Assembly: GCA_030035585.1 (NCBI GenBank)
Contig: CM057463.1
Location: 138,416,736-138,480,735 of the forward strand
Direction: 5' to 3'
Source of the DNA: Dugong dugon
Lineage: Eukaryota > Chordata > Mammalia > Sirenia > Dugongidae
DNA length: 64,000 bases
Program-made: the position numbers and the translations under genes
In this document: positions 47,621-58,483 of the stretch, piece by piece
How positions within the stretch are numbered: the stretch's first letter is position 1
Layout of the letters: every line of letters begins with the position of its first letter
The notes under the pieces: model-generated
Seen by the model: only the letters and a program-made list of their open reading frames with translations
Told to the model about the DNA's origin: nothing
Databases searched by the model: none

Positions 47621-47780
47621 GAACTGCCACGTCAAACACTCCCGCCTGCGCGCCCCCGGCGCCGGGGCTTGGACCGGCAGCCGCGCTCTCCCAGGCGCAC
47701 GCGCGCAGGCACCTCCGCGGAGGGCGGGGCGGGGCCACCCAGCCGGTCCGCTTTGGCCACGCGTCCTCCTTTCCTTTTCT
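47451..47780 (-). promoter_or_regulatory. SEC24D: CpG-rich SEC24D promoter
   Basis: The region is visibly dense in CG dinucleotides, unlike the AT-rich DNA on both sides, and lies directly upstream (minus strand) of the exon 1 splice donor. It contains overlapping GC boxes (GGGCGGGGC type) at 47721-47736 and an element with TGACGTGG core at 47627-47634. No TATA box stands out. This is the usual look of a housekeeping CpG-island promoter. The exact transcription start cannot be read from sequence. Confidence 0.8.
47625..47637 (-). promoter_or_regulatory. CRE-like / UPRE-like site (TGACGTGG core), promoter copy
   Basis: On the minus strand the site reads GTTTGACGTGGCA. TGACGTGG is the core bound by XBP1, ATF6 and CREB3-family factors of the secretory and unfolded-protein responses. 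SEC24D is a known target of CREB3L2 in zebrafish. The same 13 bases recur at 46813-46825. Function here is inferred. Confidence 0.6.
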
Positions 47781-47889
47781 TTCGCTTCTTTCCTCTCTCT
47801 TTTTTTTTCTCCAACAAATAAAAGACTTTAAGGTTGTCACTAAGTCAGAGCAACATTTTTACCATGAAGCCCCATAGGAGAAGGGGAAA

Positions 47890-48080
47890 GCGTATTAAGG
47901 ATTCATTCATTCTTTCATTCAACAGGTTGCAGGTTCAGCCATTCCTTCATTGCATATTACTTGAGTAACTATGGTATTCCGGGTACTGCACTGCCAATGT
48001 AGACAAGAAAAGGCACTATTCCGGACCTGAGGAGATTACGGCGAATCTGGCACGTGTACACGGATTGATGACATACTCGT
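47890..48080 (-). repeat. L2 3' end fragment
   Basis: TTCATTCATTCTTTCATTCA, then TTACTTGAGTAACTATGGTA and GGTACTGCACTGCCAATGTA, reminiscent of the reverse L2 3' end. It lies just upstream of the SEC24D promoter. Confidence 0.55.
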
Positions 48081-49129
48081 GTACACAGGAAGGAACGCCC
48101 GAGGTAGCCTAGCTACGTGTAAAATTGGGGCGGGGTGGGGGAAGGAAGAGAAGGAATGTCCCAAATGAAAAAATATGGGAATATGGGAAGAGGTGTTTTC
48201 ACTGAAGCTAGGATTGCTAGGTTTCTGTTTAGTCTTTCGAATTATGGCCACATATTCTTTGTTTATGAAGTAGGATGGCTTATCCAGCCCCAAAATAGGG
48301 ATCTCTATGTATGTAAGTACCCACTATGTGTATAAGTACCCAAGGTTCAGCTCACTGTACCTGAGAAACAGCTGAGAAAGAAAGGCAACCTATGTGGAAC
48401 CTGGCACTTGATCTCTCCATCCCCCTCTAAAATCCGCACCATCTAAACTGGTTTCTCACCATCCCCCACTGCTAAATAGAAAGGCCTTTAGCCAACCCTA
48501 GGTTTGGTGGTATAGCTACACTTTTGCTCAAACTTACAAAAGTAAAGCTAGGCCAGTGTTTTTGTTTTCAAAATACACTTTTTTTCCTCCTGAGGTACAA
48601 GAAAATAAAAGCTACTTCACAAAATCCCTTTTCTGAGGAAATGCCTAGGTAAAATCTTCCAGGAGGATAATGCTATTGCTGAGATGCTGCATGAATTTTG
48701 CAGGCATTTTAAGTTTTTCTAGCAGCGGTGAAGAGTTATGGTATGAAGTCCTTCCTACATCCAGCTTCAACCATGGTCAGGTTTGAGAATTCACATTGAA
48801 AAAGTTGTTTTAAGATTGTTTCTTTTTTTCTCAATCTGATGACAAAGGTGGTGGTTAGAAAGCTTTGGCCTGTGTTTGAAGTAGTAAAGCTTGTAGGAGC
48901 AATAAAAAGAGATGTTATGTCACACTCTGTCACAGTGTGGGAGAGAGTGAGTTGGTTAGAAATAGGAACACTATGTGATGGCCTGGTTGGCTTGTTTCAC
49001 CAACAAAACCACTACATTTGAATTTATAAACCCAATCTCACCCCTTGCTCAGGGACCAAACTTGTCTGAGACCAGGGCAAACCACTTATGGTTTCAGTTC
49101 TAAGACAATTTTGAATTGCTAAACATTAA

Positions 49130-49315
49130 AGCTGGAAGGGACTTTAGAGATACGAACATACATACCAGTATTCACTGAGGACTGAATTCAATCCAATCAT
49201 TTTACAGATTATTAAACTGAGGTTCAAAAAATAAAAATGACTAAGTCAAAGTCACCAAGCTAGTTGGATGTCTTCTGATTCTAAATTCAAAGCTCTTTCA
49301 CTTCACCGTATTTTT
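49130..49315 (-). repeat. MIR-like / CORE-SINE-like old repeat
   Basis: GCTGGAAGGGACTTTAGAGA, CATTTTACAGATTATTAAAC, AAAGTCACCAAGCTAGTTGG. Common placental repeat; family uncertain. Confidence 0.55.
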
Positions 49316-50331
49316 TCTTTTGGATACTATTCTGGTTTTGCTAGTCTCTTATTAACTGGTTCTGCCTTTTTCTCCTGTAACTGCCTTATATCCAAGTTCT
49401 CAAACAACTAAAACATTAACTGATGCACAGTTCTACCAGTGATTGGGGTTACTGATCACAAATCCCTTTTTCTTATAAAACAGTTTTAGTTCTGCTCGCA
49501 TCTCATATCCCCAAGTGCCCACTCCTTAAGTGGCAAACTCCTGACCTTATTCCTGTGGTGAGTCATGGCCTCCATCAGATCCCAGAGTCAGCCTGAATTC
49601 CCCATCTTCCTGGATCTGACCTGGCCTCTTGCCCCTGAGCTTGTTCTCTGACATCCCCTATGATCACTCAGGTATCCATACCCTAACTGAAAAGGTGACA
49701 TCACAGGGAATGCCCATGTGTGAGGATTCTGTGTTCTTTGTGGTCTCTCTGTTCTAACAGAAGAAGGAAAAAGAAGCAGAGAATTAAATTGCTCTGTAAG
49801 AGACTATACAGATAGAGAAGGAATTTCCTGACAACTCTCAGAGTGTTGATAGGGAGTTTGATAGGGAGCCTTTGGAAGGTCAAATCTGTGTTGCTTTAAG
49901 TATATATGTAACATAAGTGTGGCTGTTTCTGACTCCAAAGCTGCAAATAGCTGAAGTTTTATTAAAAAAAAAATTAAAAATGGCTAAAACCTGGACTATT
50001 TTAAATGACTGGAAGAACAGCAAATAAAGCAAAGTTAAATGGGGAAGGGAAGGGGGCTGCTACATGGTAGGCTAAATTGAGTAGCAAATAATAACATAAA
50101 AGTAGAGTTCAAGTTTTCATCAAGGCCCAACACCAAGATGTTTCTAGAATTACTTCTTAAATATCTGGAATATGCTCTGAGTTTACCACAGGACTTACAT
50201 GTGGGAAGTGTGACATCATGCTGCCAAGTCAAGTTGACTCAGAAGTGAATCCTGACACTATCACTCACTACTAACTGTGTACATTTTATTTATTAAAAAA
50301 ATATTTGTTAAGCACTATTCCTAATATAAAC

Positions 50332-50520
50332 TGGGTCCCTGGGTGGTACAAATAGTTAAGCACTTGACTATTAGCCGAAACGTTGGTGATTCAAACCTAC
50401 CCAGAGACGTCTCAGAAGGCAGATCTGGCAACCTGCTTCTATGGAGCACAGCTCTACTCTGCACACATTGGGTTGCCGTGAGTCTGAATTGATTGGACAG
50501 CAACTAACAATGACAACAAC
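50332..50520 (+). repeat. AfroSINE (long form)
   Basis: GGGTCCCTGGGTGGTACAAA head, TCTATGGAGCACAGCTCTAC body, ACTAACAATGACAACAAC tail. Confidence 0.93.
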
Positions 50521-50594
50521 ATAAGCTGATACTGTGCTAAGTACTGTGGATACAAAGTCAGATAAGACACTGCCCTGGCTGTTAAGAATTCATG

Positions 50595-50953
50595 GGATAG
50601 TACAGAGATTAACAAACTATAGTCCATAGACAAAATCTGGCCCACCAGCCTGGTTTTCTACGGTCTTTGACCTAAGAATGGTATTTACATTTTTTAATGG
50701 TTGAAAAAAATTAAAAGAAGAATATTTTGTGATACATGAAAATTACATGAAATTCAAATTTCGTTGTCTATAAATAAAATTTTGTTGGAACACAGGATAA
50801 AGACAGTCAAGTTCATCCATTTATGTATTCTCTATGGTGGTTGCTTTTGCACTGTAACAGCAGAGTTGAGTAGTTATGACAGAGTCCATAAGGCCTGCAA
50901 AACTTAAAATATATGCTGTTTGGCCCTTTGCAGAAAAAGTTTTCCGACCCCAG
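50595..50953 (+). mobile_element. hAT-type non-autonomous DNA element
   Basis: Matches a common placental element: AACAAACTATAGTCCATAGA, AAATAAAATTTTGTTGGAAC, AGCAGAGTTGAGTAGTTATG, CCCTTTGCAGAAAAAGTTTT and CCGACCCCAG. Family name not certain. Confidence 0.75.
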
Positions 50954-50954
50954 T

Positions 50955-51140
50955 TCTAGTTGTTGTTAGCTGCCCTTGAGTCAGCCCCCAACTCATGGTG
51001 ATCCCATGCACAAGGAAACAAAACACTGCCCAGTCTTGTACTATGATCAGTTGCAGATCGGACCATTGTGATCCATAGGGTTTTCACTGGCTGATTTTTG
51101 GAAGTAGATTGCCAGGCCTTTCTTCTTCCTGGTCTAGAAG
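50955..51140 (-). repeat. tRNA-Gly-type SINE, 3' part only
   Basis: TTGTTGTTAGCTGCCCTTGA, GATTTTTGGAAGTAGATTGC; same body and tail as 17702-18049, but the tRNA-like head is missing. Confidence 0.87.
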
Positions 51141-52009
51141 AACCTACAGTTACAGAACAATTGATTAGTGTTCTATGGAGAGTAAGAAAAATCTCCTTGG
51201 AGGAGGTGGCACCTGAGCTGAGTCCCAAAGGACAGGAGTAAGTTAGGCAAAAACAGGTGATGGGCAGCAGGAACAGCATAAACAAGTCAAGGAAGCATGA
51301 GTAGATATGGGGCAGTCAGAGGGGCAAGTAGCCCAGTACAGCACTGACATGGGGTTCTAGAGGAGTAGAGGAATGAAATCAAGCAAGTAGACTGGGGTAG
51401 CTCATGGGGTTGGGTGCCTCAAAGGCATTGGAGAGTCAATGAAAGATTTTAATCAAGAGAATAATAAGTGGATTTTTTTCCCCCCAGAAAGATCAGTCTG
51501 GAGGCAGTGGAGGAATATAGTAGAGAAAGGGTCAGCAGTAGTAGAATGAAGACAAGTTAGCAATATTCCAGGTGAGAAAACATGGTGGCCTAAGCAAGGG
51601 TAGTGGGGTGTGGGTAGAGAAGACAGACAGCTTGGAAAGAGGTTTTTAAGGTAGATCAACAGGACTTGGTGACAGAAAGCAGGGGAAAAGAGGGAGGGAT
51701 GAAGAAGACGATTCTCAGATTTTGATCTGGCAGAATTGGTGGATAAAAGATGGGCTATTTAAGAGGTAAGGAACCAGGAGCAAGAGCAGATTGGGAGGGA
51801 GGACAGGTTTGGTTTGGGATATGTTCATTTGGTGGTATCTGTGGGACATTTGAGTGGAGACGTCCAGTCAGCCATTGGATATGCATGTCTGAGCTTGGGG
51901 AGGAGTCTGTACTGGAGATAACAGAAGGCAGTCAGCAGTGAAGATTTAGAAATCAGGGTCTCTCTGAGAGGAATAGACTTGATGGCAGCTGGTTACGTGT
52001 GGCAGAGAA

Positions 52010-52245
52010 GAAGTTGGACTGTGCAGCAGAGCAAGTCATGATTTTCAGTTCTGCAGCTTACTACTTGTGTGTTACCTCTCTAAACCTCAGTTTCGTCCTC
52101 TGTTAAAGTGGGGGTAGTAATAACTCTAGCCTCAAAGTTTGTTGTAGAGATTAAATGAGATAAGGGCAGGTAAAGATACTGTAGCACAGTGTTTGGCACA
52201 TAGTAACTGCTTCATAATGTTAGCTATTATTATTATAGCATCATA
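52010..52245 (+). repeat. MIR, near full length
   Basis: TCTAAACCTCAGTTTCGTCC, GAGATTAAATGAGATAAGGG, GCACAGTGTTTGGCACATAG and TAATGTTAGCTATTATTATT. Confidence 0.93.
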
Positions 52246-52722
52246 ATCATCATTATTAATTGCATATATGTGAAAATTCCACCCTTGGGAGTACATAAAG
52301 TCCAAGGACAAAACCTGAAGGAACCCTAGAATGTGTGTACTTTCTAAGCTTATTAAATCTTGGTTTACTCACTATAAATTGGAGATATTTCATTCTTCTC
52401 AGTGTGGTCATGAGCATGAAATTATATGAAGCAAGTAAAGTGCTATGGAACAAAGTAAAAGTAGAATAGGATAAGGAGGATTGGGATTGCGAGTTGGGGT
52501 GGGGAGCAGATTGTTAGTATTATGTGAGATAGTTATGGTAGGACCTGTGGGACCATGGAGTTGTGCCACTCAGATCTCCCTTCAAGATAACCTGCTCCGA
52601 GGAAAGTAAGCGGCCGACAGCCTTTAGCTGCTACACCTTTGGGCCTGCTACTGCATTCATGCCTAAGATATGTTCTCCCCTGGCAGCTTCCAGCCACCAG
52701 TGACTGAACACAGCCGGGGTAC

Positions 52723-53263
52723 TGTGTTAGGTTGGGTTCTCTAGAGAAGCAAAACCAGTGAAATATGTATATATATAGATAGAGAAAGAGAGATTTATAT
52801 TGAAGAAATGTCTTACACAGCTTTAGAGGCTGGTAAGTCCCAATATGTGGGTCAGGCTGGAGGCTTAGCTCCTAACTCATGTAGCTGCTAGGCTGACAAA
52901 CCCAAGATCAGCAGGTAAGATGGCAGGCTGCCGATCACAGGCTGTGGAGGCTGACGAATCCCAAAATCAGCAGGTAAACCGCTAGCTCAAGTCCCGAGAA
53001 CTGGAGGTCAGATGGTGAGCCAGATGCAGGATCCAGAACAAGCAAAAGCCCACAAGCTTTGCCAGAAAGTCCACATATATTGGATGCAGGCCACACCACT
53101 AAGGAAACTCCCATTCAACTAGTTGGTTGCTCATAGCAGATCTTATCATGGGGTTGATTACATTATATCACATCTCATTATGGAGGTGATTACATCATTA
53201 CATAACTGCCAAACCACTGAGAATCATGGCCCAGCCAAGGTGACACTCAACTTAACCATTACA
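52723..53263 (-). mobile_element. Solo LTR, ERVL/MaLR type (whole-looking)
   Basis: 541 bp, on this strand TGTGTTAGG to CCATTACA, with 5-bp duplication GGTAC (52718-52722, 53264-53268). Contains TTCTCTAGAGAAGCAAAACC and CATGGCCCAGCCAAGGTGAC, words of a common placental LTR family different from the one at 12075 and 35048. No internal region; solo LTR. Contains a short internal direct repeat (near 52890-52980). Confidence 0.88.
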
Positions 53264-53520
53264 GGTACTAAAGTCAGATTATTTCTGTCCAACATGTGAT
53301 GCCTCTAAATGAGAAATCTTTTCTCTGGGGTCCCCATCACCCTGGCTGAGACTGAGACTGTCTCAGAGCTGCACTGCAATCTGAGGTCCACCCACCCGGT
53401 CTCCTTTCACAGGTGTCAGAGCTGCATAGCACCCGAAGTCTTTCTCTGCCTAATATTCCCTCACTCCTTTATCCTTCCCAGGTGCTTTCCCAAATAAATC
53501 TCTTGTATGTCTAGTTCCAG

Positions 53521-53715
53521 AGTCCCTGGGCAGTGTAAATGGTTAACACACTTGGTTGCTAACCAAAAAGTTGGAGGATTGAGTCTACTTGAAGGTGCCT
53601 TGGAAGAAAGGCCTGGTAATCTATTTCTGAAAAATCATTCATTGAAAACCCTATGGTTCATCTGACACACATGGGGTCGTCATGAGTTAGCATCAGTTTG
53701 GCAGGTTTTTGGTGT
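53521..53715 (+). repeat. AfroSINE (long form)
   Basis: AGAGTCCCTGGGCAGTGTAA, GGAAGAAAGGCCTGGTAATC, ATGGGGTCGTCATGAGTTAG. Confidence 0.94.
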
Positions 53716-53740
53716 CTGCTTTTCAGGGGACCTGAACTGA

Positions 53741-54190
53741 CACAGCCTTGTAAAAAAGTTAGATTTGAACAAAGCTTTGAGGGAGTAAGGGAGTTAGCCA
53801 TGCAGATTATCCGGGAGAAGAGCATTTCAGGCATGGAGGAGAGGTCCAAAAGTTTCTATGTCAGAAAGGAGGGTGCCTGGCATGTTCTAGGAGCAAAAGA
53901 TGGCAGCAAGGCTAGAGCAGAGTGAGTGAGGGGAGCGTCTTAAGAGAGGAGGACAGGGAGGCAAGGGGCTGAGGGGAGCAGATGATATAGGGGCCTTTAG
54001 GCCATTTGAACGAGTTTGGCTTTTACTCTCAGTAAAAACTAGTAATTTCAGATTTTGAACACAGGAGTGATATGATTTGACTCAGTTTTTGAAATGTTTT
54101 GACTTATATAGGAGGCAGCGTCTCTTCATAAAGAATCCAGTGCACAGTGAGATTTCTGGCCTCATAAATTTATCCTTCAGTCATGGTCTC
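53741..54190 (-). repeat. L2 fragment
   Basis: GTTAGCCATGCAGATTATCC, GGGAGAAGAGCATTTCAGGC, AGGGGCCTTTAGGCCATTTG, ACACAGGAGTGATATGATTT in reverse L2 order. Confidence 0.85.
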
Positions 54191-54265
54191 GGTTTCACAG
54201 AGGCTTTCTTGATCATGAGCAAGACCTGAGGAGGGACAGTAAGTGTGGTTTTATAACTTCCTAGA

Positions 54266-54421
54266 CAAAACCCATTGCTGCTGAGTTGATTCCAACTCAT
54301 GACAACCCTATAGGACAGGGTAGAACTGCCCCAGAGAGTTTCCAAGAAGAGGCTGGTAGATTTGAACTGCCAACCTCTTGGTTAGCAGCCGAGCTCTTAA
54401 CCACTGTGCCATCAGGCTCCG
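54266..54421 (-). repeat. AfroSINE (short form)
   Basis: Reverse copy: CCATTGCTGCTGAGTTGATT, AGTTTCCAAGAAGAGGCTGG, ACTGTGCCATCAGGCTCC. Confidence 0.94.
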
Positions 54422-54939
54422 ACCTACTAGAAAAGCAGGTGGAAAATTGAGTTGTGGCAGCTAGTTCTGTATTCATAGCTCACCCCTTACTCATACCACA
54501 TTCCCAGTGACTGGAAAGGTTTTCCAGTGGATGGAGTGAAAGAGGTGTGACTCAGTGTTTTCACTGCACGAATTTTTTTTTAATTGATCTAAGTAAAGAA
54601 GGCAGGAGATAGGCACTTAAGAGAAAGTGAATGAAATTCAGTTTTTGTAGAACAAAATGCTTGTAAGTACTCAAACCCCAGTATTATTGCAAGCTTAATA
54701 TGGTTAATATGTGGTATTCTATCACAAATACTTTCCTTTTTGTATTAGATTGAATTGGGGAGAAAAAAAGCACCTGATAGTTCATTGTAGTAATGGTGAA
54801 GGAAATAGAAATGGGACACTAGCAATCTAATTCAAGTCAGAACATATGATCACTAATAGGAGGAAATGATTTTACTTTGATTCCTTCCTCAAATCCACTT
54901 AAATTATAACCTAGAAAAATAATGCAAAACTATATTCAG

Positions 54940-55028
54940 TGAGTCCCTGGGTGCAAACGGTTAACACGCTCGGCGGCTAACCAAAAGGTTGGAAGTTTGA
55001 GTTCACCCAGAGGCGCCTTGGAAGAAAG
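54940..55028 (+). repeat. AfroSINE, 5' half only
   Basis: GAGTCCCTGGGTGCAAACGG, CGGCTAACCAAAAGGTTGG, CACCCAGAGGCGCCTTGGAA, then it stops. It keeps the tRNA-like part with both promoter boxes. Confidence 0.92.
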
Positions 55029-55490
55029 AGAGATAGGAAAAAATTATATGAGGAGGATTGAGGGTGAGGAATTGGGTTCAGATTGGGACAAGTTATCGGA
55101 GACATGTAGAGACCTTCAAATGCTAATATCAAGTATGAATTGGAATATGTCAGCCAGAGGCCAGAGGAGAAGTCTGGTCTGGAAAGCCTAAACGTGGGTA
55201 TAATCATCTTGAATGAGAGGTTCTGACTGTAATATTTGACATACTAGGTTCATGTTGGAATTTTTAGAAAACTGAGTACATCACACTAAGCAGTTGGATG
55301 TACAGATCTGGAAAATGTTGAATGTTAAGTAAAGAGATGGGAGTCATCAGCTTAAGAAGAAGGGCGAAAATGCAGCCCTAGGAACCCATCGTTTATGGGT
55401 GATATCAAAGAGGAGCCCACTGAGCAGATTCATAAGAGATGTTCTAAGACAATGTAATTTCAAGAAAGTGAAAGCCAAAGTTTTTATCTT
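55029..55490 (-). repeat. L2 fragment
   Basis: AGCAGTTGGATGTACAGATC, GGGAGTCATCAGCTTAAGAA, GCCCTAGGAACCCATCG follow reverse L2 order, diverged. Confidence 0.65.
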
Positions 55491-56425
55491 AAGTCAACAC
55501 GTTAGGTTTGCTTTGCAATCTTCAATTGCTTTATTGCCTTCTGGGCTTTTAAAATAAAGTGCAGCCATATTTAATTTTTATTAATATTAATGTTTAATTG
55601 TCTGAATATTCAATTATCTGGAGTTGTTTGAGGGTGGAAAAAAATGCATACATCTTCATTTAGCTTGAATAAGGATTTAGACTCCAGTTTGCAACAGAGA
55701 AATATACTTAGGAAATGAAAGAACTATTCTATTTTAGGTTGAAGTAATTCATACAATGATTTCTTTCTTTTCTTAACAGGCTATGCTATAATTTTAGATA
55801 AATGTTATATAAATACTGGTAGTAAAACAAGTTTATAAATTTGTTTACATTTTTGTCTTTTACTTCACATTAGAAAACCAATTTTAACAAATACTTTTGT
55901 ATGAAAATGCCATTGTTCAAAAAATGAAGCGTGAATTAAATTGACATATACTTGGAATTAAAACAACAACTAAAGGATAATTTATGAAATAATAATTATT
56001 AAATTTATGTTGCTAATATTAGAATTTAGTCATAACACCTGTATTATTTAACAGATTTATTGAGATATAATTGATATATGGTAAGCTGTGGATATTTAAA
56101 CTGTTCAGTTTGATGCATTTTAATATCTGTATACACCAGTGAAATCATCATAATTAAGATAATTAACATATTCTTTATCCCTGAAAGTTTTCTTGTGCTC
56201 CTTTGTAATCCCTTACTCCTGCTCCTTTTCACTCCACCCCCAAGAAACCATTGATCTGTCGTAGATTTGCTTGAATTTTTTAGAATTTATTAAATAGGAT
56301 CATATAGTATTACTGTTTTTTTGTGTGTGTGGCTTCTTTCTCTCAGCATAAGTATTGTGAGATTCATCTATGTTTTCATGTATACCAGTAGTTGAGTTTT
56401 TTTTTTTGCTGAGTAGAGTTCCATT

Positions 56426-56852
56426 AGGAGCCCTGGTGGTGCCGCAGTTAAGTGCCAGGCTACTAACCAAGAGGTTGGCAGTTTGAACCCACCCAGTGGC
56501 TCTGTGGGTGAAAGACCTGGAGATCTCGTACTGTGAAGATTAACCCAAAACTCGTTGCCATCAAGTTGATTCCGATTCATAGCAACCCTGTAGAATAGAG
56601 TAGAACTGCCCCATAGGGTTTCCAAGGCTGTAAATCTTTACGGAAGCAGACTGCCACATCTTTTTCCAGCAGAGCAGTGGTGGCTTCAAACCACAAACCT
56701 TTCAGTTAGCAGCTGAGCACTCAACCACTGCACCACCAGGGCGCCTCCCTGTGAAGATTACAGCCTAGAAAATCCTATGGGTCAGTTCTCCTCTGTCACA
56801 TGGGGTCACACTATCAGTCAAAATTGACTCCACTGCACCTAACAACAACAAC
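56426..56852 (+). repeat. AfroSINE (outer), split by a second AfroSINE
   Basis: 5' part 56426-56542, 3' part 56761-56852 with tail CCTAACAACAACAAC. AGAGTTCCATT (56415-56425) and AGAGCTCTATT (56853-56863) flank the whole. Confidence 0.95.
56543..56748 (-). repeat. AfroSINE (inner), nested in the outer copy
   Basis: Exact 12-bp duplication CTGTGAAGATTA at 56531-56542 and 56749-56760, made from the outer SINE's own sequence, so the inner copy is younger. Confidence 0.97.
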
Positions 56853-57084
56853 AGAGCTCTATTGTATGTCTGTATAAAAATTTGTTTTTCCATTATCAGC
56901 TGATGGACATTTGAATTGTTCTGGGTTTAGACTATTACAAATAAAGTTGATATGAACATTTGTGTACAAGTCTTCATATGGACATATGTGTTGATTTCTT
57001 TTAGATGAATACCTAGGAATGGAATGGTCTGGCCATATAGTAAATGTTTGTTTTGGTTTTTAAGATATTGCCAAACCCTTTTCT

Positions 57085-57130
57085 AAAGTAGTTGTACCAT
57101 TTTATATAAAGTAGTTGTACCATTTTATAT
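57085..57130. repeat. 23-bp exact tandem duplication inside the old L1
   Basis: Two copies of a unit starting AAAGTAGTTGTACC and ending TTTTATAT. Confidence 0.95.
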
Positions 57131-57194
57131 TACCACCAACAGTGTATCAGAATTACATTTGCTCCTCTACAGCACTCAGTATAGTCAGCTTTTA

Positions 57195-57455
57195 TGATTT
57201 AAGAAATTCTCATAATCAGGAGGGTTCAATCCCTGGAGAAGGACATCATGCTTGGTAAACTAGAGGGTCAGTGAAAAAGAGGAAGCCCCTCAATGAAATG
57301 GATTGACATAGTGGCTGCAATAATAGACTCAAGCATAGCAATGATTGTGAGGATGGCGCAGGACTGTGCAAAACAGGGCAGTGTTTTGTTCCGTTGTACA
57401 CAGTGTTGCTATGAGTTGGAACCTACTCGATAGCACCTAACAACAATAATAATAA
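57195..57455 (+). repeat. RTE (BovB-like) LINE, extreme 3' end
   Basis: The plus strand encodes EKDIMLGKLEGQ, one stop, KRGSPSMKWIDIVAAI and on to the C-terminus, the pattern of RTE ORF2p ends (BovB LEKTLMLGKIEGRRRRG...MRWLD). It ends in CACCTAACAACAATAATAAT. Left boundary approximate. Confidence 0.9.
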
Positions 57456-57714
57456 GCATGTGGAGGTATCTCACTAAGGTTTTAATTTTCATTTCCCTAA
57501 TAACTAATGTTGTTAAACATCTTTTCATATCTTTCTTTGCCATTTGTGTATTATCTTTTGACCATTTTTATTGGGTTGTTTCATTCTTGTTATTGAGTTT
57601 GGGATTTTTTCATGTATTCTGAATTCAAGTCTTTATCAGATATGCAATTGCAAATATTTTCTCCCAGACTGTGACTTGTCTTTTCATTTCTTTAACAGTG
57701 TCTTTTGAAGAGCT

Positions 57715-57899
57715 GTTGTTGTTGTGTGTCATTGAGTGGATTCTGACTCATAGCGACCTGCAAGGACAGAATAGAACTGCCCCATAAGGTTTCCAAGGCT
57801 GTACATCTTTATGGAAGCAGACTGCTACATCTTTCTCCTGTGGAGCCACTGGCGGATTCAAACCACCAACCTTCTGGTTAGCAGCTAAATGCTTAACCA
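57715..57899 (-). repeat. AfroSINE
   Basis: Reverse copy with GTT tail on the left, CCAAGGCTGTACATCTTTAT, GCAGACTGCTACATCTTTCT and a head ending in GCTTAACCA. It splits the antisense L1. Confidence 0.94.
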
Positions 57900-58483
57900 T
57901 GGAGTTGTTAATTTTGATGAAATTCAGTTTATTAACTTTTCTTTGATAAATTATTCTTTTGATATTGTATTAAGGAGTCTTTGTCTAACCCACAGTCACG
58001 AGGATTTTCTCTTATGCTTTCTTCTAAAAGTTTTATAATTTTAGGTTTTTTCTTTAGTTCTATGATCTGTTCAGAGTTATTTTTTGTATATGGTACAAGG
58101 TACAGACTGAAGAGCCATTTGTTGACAGGATTATTATTTCTTCAACAAACTGCCTTTACATCTTTGCTTAAAATCAATTAACCATATATGTTTGGGTCTA
58201 TTTCTGGACTCTCTATTCTTTTCCATTGATCTTTTTGTCTATCTTTACTCAAATACCATACATAATTAATTATTATAGTTTTAAAGTAAGTCTTGAAGTC
58301 AGGTAGAATAAGTAAGTCCTCCAACTTTGTTCTTGTTCAAAAGTTGTTTTGGGATTAGGGCAAAATGGCTTTCTAGGCTGAAGCACCATGCCGTCCCTCC
58401 ACAGCAAAGATCCAAAAAACTAAGCCAAACAGAGAATACAACAATCCTGAAACCCTAAAACTTCAAATGAAGAGATAAAGAAC

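Larger units (their letters stand above)
50283..51960 (-). repeat. L2 LINE, interrupted by two SINEs and a hAT element
   Basis: Left part at 50283-50331 and 50521-50594 (ACTGTGCTAAGTACTGTGGA), then from 51141: ACCTGAGCTGAGTCCCAAAG, GATCAGTCTGGAGGCAGTGG, GTCAGCCATTGGATATGCAT, all in reverse L2 order. Interruptions are the AfroSINE 50332-50520, the hAT 50595-50953 and the Gly-type SINE 50955-51140. Confidence 0.8.
47781..58352. other. SEC24D upstream intergenic region
   Basis: No coding exon was recognised. The expected mammalian neighbour on this side is SYNPO2; its first exon (MGTGDFICISM) was not found. The region 48081-49129 and 49316-50282 shows no repeat or gene I can name. Beyond 50.28 kb it is nearly all repeats: L2, hAT, LTR, AfroSINE and an antisense L1. 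55491-56044 is AT-rich and unassigned. Confidence 0.7.
56045..58352 (-). repeat. Old L1 (L1M type), antisense, split by insertions
   Basis: TTTATTGAGATATAATTGAT, then CAGCTGATGGACATTTGAAT, TACCACCAACAGTGTATCAG, TATGCAATTGCAAATATTTT and CCTCCAACTTTGTTCTTGTT: the usual order of an antisense L1M 3' region. Pieces: 56045-56425, 56864-57194, 57456-57714, 57900-58352. The cuts are a nested SINE pair, an RTE end, an AfroSINE and the young L1. Confidence 0.92.

Noticed and set aside
47198-47877. Several long ORFs on both strands (up to 193 codons) around the promoter
   Set aside because: High GC in a CpG island removes stop codons; none shows homology and they conflict with each other.
47781-58352. 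First exon of SYNPO2, the expected neighbour
   Set aside because: I looked for the conserved PDZ start (MGTGDFICISM) and did not find it; it probably lies beyond the right edge.
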